A stretch of DNA of 64,000 nucleotides from Planosporangium thailandense (GTDB lineage Bacteria > Actinomycetota > Actinomycetes > Mycobacteriales > Micromonosporaceae): contig NZ_JAATVY010000017.1 in the NCBI RefSeq assembly GCF_011947195.1, positions 62,001 through 126,000 on the forward strand. The letters run 5' to 3'. The notes under the pieces were generated by a model. That model was not told the DNA's origin and did not search any database. It saw only the letters and a program-made list of their open reading frames with translations. Every line of letters starts with the position of its first letter. The stretch's first letter is position 1. Position numbers and translations under genes: made by a program. This document shows, in pieces, positions 42,107 to 49,874 of the stretch.

Positions 42107-42714
42107 TCACAGCCGGGGCCGAACCCCCGGTTCGGCGGCGAGTTCGGAGACCGGGATGTCCCCCTCGCCGCGGACCGCCCGCTCCGTGGAGGGGGTACGG
42201 CCCACCGGCAGGACCGTCCGACGGCGCTGCCCCTCCAGCTCGAGCGCGAACGCCGCATACAGCGCGACAACGGCCAGCAGCAGCCCCACCGAGCCGGCAC
42301 CAGCAGCGCCACGCCGGCGCACACCAGCAGCACACCCAACCCGGGGCTGTGAGCCCCCGGCGGAGACAGCAGCGTCGTCACCCCGATCACCGCCCACGTA
42401 CCGCTCAGGACCGCCACGCCGGTCCCGGCAACCGGGTCCCGAGCCAGGAATCCCAGCACCGCTGACAGCAGTTGCAGCGGCGCGGTGAGTACCACCGCGA
42501 CCAGCGCCGCCACCTTGTTCTGGGCGGCCGGGACCCAGCCGAGCTCCACCACCGCGAAGGTGGTCGTCGACAACATCAGGGCCAGGAAACCCAGCGGCAA
42601 CGGCGTGGCCAGCGGCCGCAGGAACACCCGGGTCGCCGAAGCGACCAGCTCCTCCCGTGTTGGCAGTAACACCCCCGAAAGCGGCTGTCCCCACGACGAC
42701 CGCTGCTCCTCCAC
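42107..42714 (-). pseudogene. GPR1/FUN34/YaaH-like membrane protein, frameshifted
   Basis: From GTG 42714, hydrophobic helices run in one frame: RVFLRPLATPLPLGFLALML, then VAALVAVVLTAPLQLLSAVL, GTGVAVLSGTWAVIGVTTLL and LGVLLVCAGVALLVPA. At about 42270-42315 the membrane pattern moves to the next frame (GSVGLLLAVVALYAAFALEL), ending at 42107. One inserted or lost base explains this. The PLPLG motif near the start and six-helix length (about 200 residues) suggest the acetate-uptake YaaH family, but the match is weak. Without correction the last helix is lost. Start codon uncertain. Confidence 0.45.
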
Positions 42715-43135
42715 GTCAGTGCGCAGCGGCCCGGACGCTCCACCACAGGCTGCCACGATGCTGGCCGGTGCGCTGTGTGCTGTGTGCGCGGAAGTGCCGG
42801 CGCTGCCATTACGGGTGGTCGCTACGGTGGCCGCCCCGACCGCGTGCGGCCGGATCCCCCACGCCACCGGGTCAGCTCGGCTGCCGGGACGGGACCTTCG
42901 GCCCTAACCAGCGTCCGATGAGCCAACAAGGGTGGAACGATAACCGAAGAGATCACGACGTACCGCGACGACGGCACGTCGGTGGTCGCCTACCAGGACG
43001 CTTGCGATACCCGGCACGTAGCGGCGGTCCTCGGACCGGTGGGCGTCGGTTTCAAGCTCCCCGTTCGACCGGCTTGTTCACCCACTCGGTGGCTGGTGTC
43101 GCAGTCCTGGCAGCTAGCGTCGAAAGCACAGGACA
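42715..43135. other. Intergenic region with a coding-like stretch lacking a start
   Basis: On the plus strand, 42939-43060 reads ITEEITTYRDDGTSVVAYQD and HVAAVLGPVGVGFK without a usable start codon and without a stop before the next gene; it looks like a gene fragment, but no family is recognised. The promoter of the secreted repeat protein should also lie here. No terminators seen. Confidence 0.3.
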
Positions 43136-44575
43136 ATGAAAATTCAACCATCGTCGTCGCGACATCCGACACGGTCGCCGACCACCAACCCGCAACAACC
43201 GCCCGCGCCACGCGGCTGCTCGCGCTCGCGCAAGTTCCGGGCGGCGGTGGCGGGAACGGTCACCGCGATGGCCGTCGCGCTCGCCGCGTCCGGGCCGCCG
43301 TGGCACGGACACCCGATGTCCGCGGCGGCGGCACGGCCGGCCTTGTCCGGCGCGTTCCGCCCGGCGTCCGTCGTGACCGTCCCCGAGCAGCCTGCTCAAG
43401 GTGCCGCGCCCGGCATCTACACCATCAACAACGAGATCTTTCGCAGCGACGTCTGGATCGTGACGCTGTACCAGATCTGGGTCGTGTCCGCCGACAGGTT
43501 CGTCGTCTTCGTCGTCATTACGAACCGGACCGGCGTTCCCCAGACATTCAGCTGCACCGGCGTCGACTACCTCAGACTGCTGAGTGGACAGACCATCTAC
43601 CCGACCGAGACGTACTGCTCGACGTTCCCCGGCAGGCAGGTCGTCATTCCGGCGTACGGGTACTTCCGCGATTTCGCGGTGTACCCAATCTCCCCACCGC
43701 CGAGCGGGCAGTTCGGATTCGTCTGGCAACAGGGAACGTCCACTTCGGTCAACGCACCGAGCGTCAACATCAACAACGCGCCGGTCCAGAACATCACCGT
43801 GCAGCAACAGCAGCTCATTCAGAAGAACATCACCGTATGGGTGCAACAGCCGAAACCGCCCGCGCCACAGCAACAGAAGCACCAGCACAAGCACGACCTG
43901 GACCCGGTGCAGGGGATACAGCACAACCTTCCACCGGCAGCGCAGGGGACGCCGAATGTTTCGAAGCAGCCGTCCGCTGGCCCGTCCGGGAGCGTCAGCC
44001 CAGGCGCACCCACGACCCCCGGGTCTCCGAGCGTGCCGAGTACGCCCAGTACACCGAGCACGCCAAGCACGCCGGGCACAACCGGCACGCCCGGCACGCC
44101 CGGCACGCCCGGCACACCTGGCACGCCAGGCACACCGGCCCAGACACCACCCGCCATGCCCACCGGCCCCGGCCAGCCACCGCCCGGCATGCCCACCGGT
44201 CCCGGCCAACCACAGCCTGGCCAACCCGGCATGCCCGGCCAACCCGGCGGACCCGGCGGACCCGGCCAGCCACCACCCGGCATGCCCACCGGCCCCGGCC
44301 AACCACAGCCTGGCCAACCCGGCATGCCCGGCCAACCCGGCGGACCCGGCCAACCGCAACCTGGCCAACCCGGCGGCCCAGCCCAACCGCCACCCGGCGG
44401 ACCGGCGCAGCCGCAGAACCCGGGCGGCCAGCCACCGAACCCCGGAGGCCAGCCACCGCAGCAGGGCGGCGGCCAACCGCAACAGGGCGGCGGCCAACCG
44501 CAACAGGGTGGACAACCGCAACAGGGTGGACAACCGCCTCAACAGCAGAACCAGGGCGGGCAGCCGCACCGGTAG
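43136..44575 (+). CDS. Secreted protein with long Pro/Gly/Gln-rich repeat tail
   Basis: 479 residues from ATG 43136. A long basic N-terminus is followed by a hydrophobic export segment (AAVAGTVTAMAVALAASG, about 36-53), so it should be secreted. A compact domain (about 90-205; YTINNEIFRSDVWIVTLYQI, then YCSTFPGRQVVIPAYGYFRD with two cysteines) is unrecognised. Next comes an Asn/Gln-rich stretch (VNINNAPVQNITVQQQQ) and from about residue 285 a low-complexity tail: PST triplets, GTP triplets, PGQPGMPGQPGG blocks and terminal QQGGGQPQ repeats. The tail resembles collagen-like or wall-spanning linkers. No sortase motif. Confidence 0.65.
   Translation: MKIQPSSSRHPTRSPTTNPQQPPAPRGCSRSRKFRAAVAGTVTAMAVALAASGPPWHGHPMSAAAARPALSGAFRPASVVTVPEQPAQGAAPGIYTINNEIFRSDVWIVTLYQIWVVSADRFVVFVVITNRTGVPQTFSCTGVDYLRLLSGQTIYPTETYCSTFPGRQVVIPAYGYFRDFAVYPISPPPSGQFGFVWQQGTSTSVNAPSVNINNAPVQNITVQQQQLIQKNITVWVQQPKPPAPQQQKHQHKHDLDPVQGIQHNLPPAAQGTPNVSKQPSAGPSGSVSPGAPTTPGSPSVPSTPSTPSTPSTPGTTGTPGTPGTPGTPGTPGTPAQTPPAMPTGPGQPPPGMPTGPGQPQPGQPGMPGQPGGPGGPGQPPPGMPTGPGQPQPGQPGMPGQPGGPGQPQPGQPGGPAQPPPGGPAQPQNPGGQPPNPGGQPPQQGGGQPQQGGGQPQQGGQPQQGGQPPQQQNQGGQPHR
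44171..44350 (+). repeat. 93-bp tandem repeat inside the secreted repeat protein
   Basis: Two near-identical units start at 44171 and 44264 (both GGCCAGCCACC), each coding PGQPPPGMPTGPGQPQ and GQPGMPGQPGGPG. They are coding repeats; no spacer-like variable sequence is present. Flanked by shorter GTP-codon triplet repeats (about 44080-44140) and CAACAGGGCGG-type repeats (44460-44540). Confidence 0.8.
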
Positions 44576-44588
44576 ACGGTGTTGCCGG

Positions 44589-44681
44589 TCAGTCGACCGA
44601 ACGACCCGCGAGCCACGCGGCGACACACGTCGCCAGCATGATGCCGGCGAAAGGCAGGTACTCGACGATCTTCTTGCTCAC
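44589..44681 (-). CDS. Possible 30-residue membrane peptide
   Basis: GTG 44679-44681, with GGAG six bases upstream, begins SKKIVEYLPFAGIMLATCVA and ends AGRSVD. It is a basic start followed by one hydrophobic helix and a short charged end. No homologue is named; kept because start signal and hydrophobic layout agree. The stop is 14 bp from the stop of the convergent repeat protein. Confidence 0.4.
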   Translation of the reverse strand: MSKKIVEYLPFAGIMLATCVAAWLAGRSVD

Positions 44682-44881
44682 AGCCGGCTCCGTTCGCGCT
44701 GCGGCTCGACGGTGTACCTCGGGTCCCGCGACGCGACTTTGCCCGCATGGCAGATTCCGAAGCTGGGTGGAGGCGGAGCCGGCGAGCAGCGCGACCCAAC
44801 CGCCGGAACGATCCGGTGAGCGCGGCTTCCCGCCGGGTCAGCCACGAAACTCCGCGTGGCGGCGGCCCTCGCCGCGACCGA

Positions 44882-44931
44882 CCGCGTCAGTCCTCGTCAC
44901 GGTTGGCCGCGTCAGTCCTCGTCGCGGTTGG
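44882..44931. repeat. 25-bp tandem duplication over a stop codon
   Basis: Two copies (44882-44906 and 44907-44931) of CCGCGTCAGTCCTCGTC-R-CGGTTGG differ at one base. The second contains the end and stop of the small protein at 44912-45097; the first repeats that end in its 3' flank. Recent replication slippage is the simplest cause. Confidence 0.8.
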
Positions 44932-45097
44932 CCGCGCGCCGACCGATGATGTAGGCCGCCAGGAGGCAGATCCCGATGAGGGCCGTCCGCGGGGACATCA
45001 ACTTGGACTTGGCTTTGGAGAGCCCGGTCTTCGGGTCGGCCGCCACCCCGGCGACCTCACTGACGACGGAGATCAACCGCTGTTTGGTCGCTGGCAT
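44912..45097 (-). CDS. Small membrane protein (61 aa)
   Basis: ATG at 45095-45097 begins PATKQRLISVVSEVAGVAAD, followed by an amphipathic KTGLSKAKSKLMSP and one transmembrane helix TALIGICLLAAYIIG with a charged end RRAANRDED. Unrecognised. The tandem duplication at 44882-44931 includes its last codons. Confidence 0.6.
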   Translation of the reverse strand: MPATKQRLISVVSEVAGVAADPKTGLSKAKSKLMSPRTALIGICLLAAYIIGRRAANRDED

Positions 45098-45217
45098 GGT
45101 TCACCTACCCGGGGCGCCGTCACCGGTGCTCGTCGCAGGGTTGCGGGTCCTCGTCGGCGTACCCCGGTCGCCACCCTCGAAACCACGCAGGCCGCGGGCA
45201 GCGGGCCCGAACGGGCG

Positions 45218-45574
45218 TCACGCTTGTTCCAGCCCCTCGCCGAACTCACGCATGATTTTGTTGCGCCGGTTGGAGATGAGCGCGTGGCCGATCGCGAGCA
45301 GCCCCACCACCGGCCACTCGACCGTTCCCAACACCCCCAACACGGCCAGGCCGCCGATGAAGGCCAGCTCGTCCTTGGGCGGTAGCTCGATCTCACCGAC
45401 CACCGGCAGCCGCACGTGGCTGCTGTTGTGGCGCGCGGCACGCTCCGCGGCCGAACGCGGGTGCCGGCCGTCCCCGGCCGCCTCGTGTTGCCGCTCTCCG
45501 CCCGCCTGCGCCGCCCGGTCCTCCTGCGCTGCCGGCTCGCCACGCCCGGTACGCCGCCGTTGTGTCGTCGTCAC
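45218..45574 (-). CDS. Hypothetical membrane protein
   Basis: 118 residues from GTG 45574. The first 50 residues are polar, rich in Arg, Gln, Glu and Ala. Then come VRLPVVGEIELPPKDELAFI and two hydrophobic stretches (GGLAVLGVLGTVEWPVVGLLAIG) before a basic end. Similar to small actinobacterial proteins with a PxxEFxxxxxLxALGxxEWPVA layout, whose function is unknown. Confidence 0.6.
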   Translation of the reverse strand: MTTTQRRRTGRGEPAAQEDRAAQAGGERQHEAAGDGRHPRSAAERAARHNSSHVRLPVVGEIELPPKDELAFIGGLAVLGVLGTVEWPVVGLLAIGHALISNRRNKIMREFGEGLEQA

Positions 45575-45695
45575 CCCGTACGCTCCTCGTCGTGTCGCGG
45601 TCTGGCGTCGGGCCGGCCGCCGAAGGCCGGACGACCCCTCTGCGAACCGGTGGCGCTACCCGCCGACAGCAGATCCAAACGGCGCCCCGCGGCGA

Positions 45696-46208
45696 TCAGA
45701 AGGCCTGCTTCTCCGACGTGGGCCGATGGTGGTTTCCGGTCACCACGCTGAACTGCCCGTCCGGCTCCATGTACACCCGCCGGACCTTGGCCAGGTCCTC
45801 GATGCCCTGCTGGCGCAGCTGCGACCAGAGTTCGTCCTCGGTGATGAGCTCGCGGCGCATGTTGCGGCGGACGATCTGCCCGTCCTTCACCAGCGATAGC
45901 GGCCGGGACTGGATGACGTTGCGCAGCGGCGGGAACCAGTAGGCCAGCAGGTCGAGCAGGAACGACCAGCCGATGATCGTGGCGACCAGGATCAGGCCAT
46001 CGGTGACGCTGTTGTACTGGGCGGACATCGCGTTCTGTGCGGCGTCAGCGATCAGCACGATGACGAGCAGGTCGGTGATGCCCGTGGTGCCGCTCTGGCG
46101 TTTGAGGACGACCCGCAGCAGGAAGTACAGGGCAAGGTACACGATGCTGCCGCGCAGCATGACCTCGAGCGGCGGGGTCTGCGGTACGAAAATCTTATGC
46201 AGGTCCAT
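45696..46208 (-). CDS. DUF421 (YetF-like) membrane protein
   Basis: 170 residues. Three N-terminal helices (LRGSIVYLALYFLLRVVLKR, TDLLVIVLIADAAQNAMS, ILVATIIGWSFLLDLLAYWF) with the family motif LLVIVLIADAAQ lead into the cytoplasmic YetF domain (PLSLVKDGQIVRRNMRREL, then EDELWSQLRQQGIEDLAKVR and YMEPDGQFSVV). Members are typical of stress-associated membrane proteins; no activity is established. Divergent from the Mn catalase gene. Confidence 0.88.
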   Translation of the reverse strand: MDLHKIFVPQTPPLEVMLRGSIVYLALYFLLRVVLKRQSGTTGITDLLVIVLIADAAQNAMSAQYNSVTDGLILVATIIGWSFLLDLLAYWFPPLRNVIQSRPLSLVKDGQIVRRNMRRELITEDELWSQLRQQGIEDLAKVRRVYMEPDGQFSVVTGNHHRPTSEKQAF

Positions 46209-46497
46209 GGTGCCGGAGAGTTACCCGACCCGTGGTCACCTTATGCGGCGTTCTCCCCCGTTCGAGGCGTCGTCGAGAGGGCTCGCGCGGAGGCCCTCGT
46301 ACCGAAGGGTCCCCTCCGGCCGCAGGACTGACGATCTCACCCGGGCTGCGCCGGCCCCGACCTGAGATCTTCTAACGTGGACAGACCGCGCGCCGGTGGT
46401 CGGCGCCAGTTTCGGCGCCCACGCGGGGGGTAGCGGCACGGCCCGGCCTGACCCGGACCGGACCGCTCCTGATCCATACCCACCGCGAGGAGTCGAG

Positions 46498-47400
46498 TTG
46501 TTCACCCACGTCAAGGATCTCCAGTTCGAAGTCCGCGTCGAAAAGCCCGATCCCCGGTTCGCCACCCTGCTGCAGGAGCAGTTCGGCGGCGCCAACGGCG
46601 AGCTCAAGGCCGCGATGCAGTACTTCACGCAGGCCTTCGTGCTGCGTAAGAAGAACCCCGCGCTGTACGACCTGTTCATGGACATCGCGACCGAGGAGCT
46701 GACGCACCTCGAGATCGTCGGCACCATGATCACAATGCTGCTCGACGGGCTGAACGACGACCTCAAGCAGGCCAACGAGCTGTGCAACTGGATGCCGCTG
46801 GTGACCACCCGGGACGGCCGTGAACAGGTGATCCATCAGGTCGCCGTGAACCCGCTGTTCCTCACCGAAACCGGCGGCTGCGTGGACGTCGTCAACTCGG
46901 CCGGCACGCCGTGGATGGGCACCTACGTCAACGCCAACGGCGACCCGACGGTCGACCTCCGCAGCAACCTCGCGGCCGAATCCCGAGCGAAGATCGTTTA
47001 CGAGTACCTCAAGCAGTTCACCGACGACCCCGGCATCCAGGACACGCTCACGTTCCTGATGACCCGCGAGGTCGCCCACTTCCAGCAGTTCACAGCGGCG
47101 CTCAACGAGCTGCCCGAGAACTTCCCACCGGGCCGGCTGCCCGGCGACGACCGGTTCCAGAACGTCGCGTTCAACATGTCCGACGGCCAGTCGTTCCGCG
47201 GGCCCTGGAACGAGGGGCAGGGGCCGTGGCCGCAAGGGGTGCAGTGGCGCTACGTCGAGCGGCCGATCGAGCAGTGGCTGCCGTCACCCGAACACGCCAA
47301 CCGGGGACAGCAGACGGCGCCCGGCGGCAAGCCCGCCGTGCAGGGTACGAAGCCGTTCGTCCACACCGACCACGTCCCTGCCGGTGGCGCCCGCAGGTGA
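46498..47400 (+). CDS. Manganese catalase
   Basis: 300 residues from TTG 46498, with GAGGAG five bases upstream and the family start FTHVKDLQFEVRVEKPDP. Di-manganese ligands are visible in the ferritin-like bundle: Glu in GGANGELKAAMQYF, the EELTHLEIVG pair (Glu, His), a Glu in AAESRAKIVYEYL and the EVAHFQQF pair (Glu, His). It disproportionates hydrogen peroxide without heme. The C-terminal tail (QQTAPGGKPAVQGTKP) is unordered. Single gene with 289 bp of upstream DNA. Confidence 0.93.
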   Translation: MFTHVKDLQFEVRVEKPDPRFATLLQEQFGGANGELKAAMQYFTQAFVLRKKNPALYDLFMDIATEELTHLEIVGTMITMLLDGLNDDLKQANELCNWMPLVTTRDGREQVIHQVAVNPLFLTETGGCVDVVNSAGTPWMGTYVNANGDPTVDLRSNLAAESRAKIVYEYLKQFTDDPGIQDTLTFLMTREVAHFQQFTAALNELPENFPPGRLPGDDRFQNVAFNMSDGQSFRGPWNEGQGPWPQGVQWRYVERPIEQWLPSPEHANRGQQTAPGGKPAVQGTKPFVHTDHVPAGGARR

Positions 47401-47511
47401 GGTGATGCCGCCTGCGCGGCGGCCGGAGCGCCGGTCGTCGCGCAGCGGTCGCCAGGACAGGCTGCTCCACGCCGGTGCCCCCAACCGCGTCGTGCCGCTC
47501 GACGTGCCCGG

Positions 47512-48843
47512 TCACCTCCGCTTCCCCGGTCCGGCCACCTCACCCGCGCCGCGCGCCGACGCCGTCCGGATCTGTGCCGGCGACGAACTCCGGTCGGCGG
47601 GGAAGTCGGTGAGGTCGCGCAGGTGACGGATCGGCGATCCGACGAGCGCGAGCGGCGCGCAGACGGTGACGACGGCGAAGACCACCAGGGTGGTCCGGCT
47701 TCCGAGCGCGCCGGCAAGGGCGCCGGCGGTCAAGCCGCCGAACGGGATCGCGCCCCAGGAGACGAACCGGACCGTCGCCATCACCCGCGACAGCAGTTCG
47801 GGCGGGCTGGCGAGCTGCCGGTACGTACGGGTCGTGATGCTCAGAATCACGACGCCGCCGGCGAAGACGATGTTGCCGACGGCGAAGGCCACGTAGGCCG
47901 GCCAGCCGGTACCCGACGGGATGAGCAGGGCGCCGGCGAAAGCGGCGAAGCCCGCCACGATCAGGGCGCGCGCGGAGCCGAGCCGGCCCGTGATCCGGGT
48001 GGTCAGCGCCGCGCCGACGAGCGAGCCGACGCCTTCGGCGGCGAGCAGCACGCCGACCAGGCCGGCCGGGGTGCGCAGGTCGCGGACCAGGTAGAGCGGG
48101 TAGAGCGCGAGCTGTGCGCCGCAGACGAAGTTCACCGCCGTCGCGGTCCACATACCCGGCCCCATGAGGGGGTGGCGGGTGACGAACCGCCAGCCCTGCC
48201 GGATCATCTCGCCCATCGGTGGCCAGCGGTCGGGCGCCTGGGCGCCGCGCGCGGGCAGGGACCTCAGCAACAGCGCCGAGACGAGGTAGCTGACGGTGTC
48301 CACGAGCATCGTGGGCACGGCGCCGAGAATCTGCACGAAGAGCCCGCCGAGTGGTGGGCCGCCGAGCTGGGTGCAGGCGTGGGTGGCCGAGGCAAGACTG
48401 TTACGCGCCTCGAGCTGTTCCTTGCCGACGATGGCGGGCAGGAAGGTGGAGTTGGCGACGTCGAAGATCACGTTTGCGAAGCTGACCACGAGCGCGGCGG
48501 CGATGAGATGCGCGACCGTCAGGTGGCCCCACCACCAGGTCAGCGGGATCGACCCGAGGGCCGCCGCGCGGGCCAGATCGGCGGCGACCTGCACGCCGCG
48601 CAGCGGCAGGCGCTGGACGAGGACGCCCGACGGCAGGCCGATCACGATCCAGGCGGCGTAACTCGCGGCGGCGATCAGCCCCATCTCGAACGCGGTGGCG
48701 TGGAGCACGGTCAGCGCGGTCAGCGGCAACGCCACCGCGCTGACCGCCGAGCCCACCCCACTGGTCGCGCCGGCCGACCACCACCGCCAGAAGATTCCCG
48801 TGTTTCCTCGCGCGCGGCTATCGGCGCGCTCCGGACCGCCCAT
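47512..48843 (-). CDS. MFS transporter
   Basis: 443 residues from ATG 48841-48843, with GGAGGAG upstream; the longer frame extending into the divergent regulator is rejected. Twelve helices of the MFS_3/enterobactin exporter (EntS-like) type: FWRWWSAGATSGVGSAVSAV, IGLPSGVLVQRLPLRGVQV as the cytoplasmic A-motif variant, and PPLGGLFVQILGAVPTMLVD. Probably a drug or small-molecule exporter. Divergently transcribed from the HxlR-peroxiredoxin gene with palindromes between them, so likely its target. Confidence 0.85.
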   Translation of the reverse strand: MGGPERADSRARGNTGIFWRWWSAGATSGVGSAVSAVALPLTALTVLHATAFEMGLIAAASYAAWIVIGLPSGVLVQRLPLRGVQVAADLARAAALGSIPLTWWWGHLTVAHLIAAALVVSFANVIFDVANSTFLPAIVGKEQLEARNSLASATHACTQLGGPPLGGLFVQILGAVPTMLVDTVSYLVSALLLRSLPARGAQAPDRWPPMGEMIRQGWRFVTRHPLMGPGMWTATAVNFVCGAQLALYPLYLVRDLRTPAGLVGVLLAAEGVGSLVGAALTTRITGRLGSARALIVAGFAAFAGALLIPSGTGWPAYVAFAVGNIVFAGGVVILSITTRTYRQLASPPELLSRVMATVRFVSWGAIPFGGLTAGALAGALGSRTTLVVFAVVTVCAPLALVGSPIRHLRDLTDFPADRSSSPAQIRTASARGAGEVAGPGKRR

Positions 48844-48874
48844 GTGGCCCGCTCCTCCCCCGTGGCGGCAGTAC

Positions 48875-48889
48875 GTTCCAAATTGGAAC
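48875..48889. promoter_or_regulatory. Palindrome in the MFS/HxlR divergent promoter
   Basis: GTTCCAA-A-TTGGAAC, a perfect 7-bp inverted repeat in the 88-bp gap between divergent starts. A likely operator for the HxlR-type regulator encoded to the right. Confidence 0.6.
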
Positions 48890-48890
48890 T

Positions 48891-48900
48891 GACTATAGTC
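48891..48900. promoter_or_regulatory. Second palindrome GACTATAGTC
   Basis: A perfect 10-bp palindrome one base beyond the first. It contains TATAGT, a good -10 on either strand, so regulator binding next to it would block both promoters. Confidence 0.45.
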
Positions 48901-48931
48901 GTAAGGGGGTGGAGGGTGAAGAAGGTTAAAC

Positions 48932-49813
48932 ATGAAGCGCGCTGACCTCGTCGATGCCGACTGCGGCATCACACAGGCGCTGGACGTGCTGGGCGACGGG
49001 TGGACATTCCTGATCGTGCGCGACATCGCCGGCGGCACCACCCGCTTCGATGCGCTGCAGCGCCAACTCGGTATCAGCCGGCGCGCCCTCACCGAACGTC
49101 TGACCCACCTCGTCGAGCACGGCGTGCTCGTGCGCCGGCCGTACTCGCAGCATCCGCCACGGTACGACTATCTGCTCACGCCGAAGGGCGAGGGGCTCCT
49201 ACCGGTGCTCATCGCCCTACAGGACTGGGGCACCAGACACGTGATGGGCGACGGACACCTGACGGCGACCGCCGACAATGCCTCAGCCGAGACCCGACGC
49301 GTGCACCGCCTCGTCGGCCGGCGACTGCCCCGGGTCACGGTGCTGCAGCACGACGGGCAGCCGGCGGCGCTCGACGGTTTCGGGGCCTGGACCGTGCTGT
49401 ACTGCTTTCCCGGGGCGTACGCGCCAGCCGCCCAGGGCTACCCGCCCGGTTGGAGCGAGATCCCCGGCGCCGCCGGGTGCACGCTGGAGTCGATGACCTA
49501 CGCCTCCCGCCATGCGGCCTTCCGCGCCCTCGGCGCCCACGTCCGCGGTGTCAGCACACAGCGCCCCGACCAGCTCGCCGCCTTCGTCGCGCACGTCCGG
49601 CTACCCTTCCCGCTCCTGTCCGACCAGGACAACAAGCTCGCGGCCGGGCTACGGCTACCGACGTTCCGCGCCGCCGGCGTCGACCGGCTCAAACGCCTGA
49701 CGCTGCTGGTCGACCCGGACGCCGTCATCCGCGCGGTCCAGTTCCCGGTCACCGACCCCGCCGCCTCCGTCGACGACATGCTCGGACACCTCACCCGCCT
49801 GGCGTCCGCCTGA
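48932..49813 (+). CDS. HxlR-family regulator fused to a peroxiredoxin-like domain
   Basis: 293 residues from ATG 48932. Residues 1-105 are an HxlR winged helix: ADCGITQALDVLGDGWTFLI, then LGISRRALTERLTHLVEHGV and YDYLLTPKGEGLLPVL. The N-terminal cysteine typical of redox-sensing HxlR proteins is kept (Cys11). Residues 125-293 form a redoxin/AhpC-TSA fold (VLQHDGQPAALDGFGAW, GCTLESMTY, PFPLLSDQDNKLAAGL). GCTLE resembles the PrxQ active-site cysteine. The fusion implies peroxide or thiol sensing coupled to control of the divergent exporter. Confidence 0.85.
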   Translation: MKRADLVDADCGITQALDVLGDGWTFLIVRDIAGGTTRFDALQRQLGISRRALTERLTHLVEHGVLVRRPYSQHPPRYDYLLTPKGEGLLPVLIALQDWGTRHVMGDGHLTATADNASAETRRVHRLVGRRLPRVTVLQHDGQPAALDGFGAWTVLYCFPGAYAPAAQGYPPGWSEIPGAAGCTLESMTYASRHAAFRALGAHVRGVSTQRPDQLAAFVAHVRLPFPLLSDQDNKLAAGLRLPTFRAAGVDRLKRLTLLVDPDAVIRAVQFPVTDPAASVDDMLGHLTRLASA

Positions 49814-49821
49814 GCCGAACG

Positions 49822-49855
49822 GGACGGCGCACAGGAGATGTCCCGTGCGCCGTCC
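49822..49855. terminator. Bidirectional terminator hairpin
   Basis: GGACGGCGCAC (49822-49832) and GTGCGCCGTCC (49845-49855), a perfect 11-bp stem with a 12-base loop, between the convergent regulator and MMPL genes. Confidence 0.75.
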
Positions 49856-49874
49856 GTCGCCACGTCAAGGGCGG

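Noticed and set aside
44080-44540. CRISPR-like array or satellite
   Set aside because: Repeats keep the reading frame, have no unique spacers and encode Pro/Gly/Gln-rich protein sequence.
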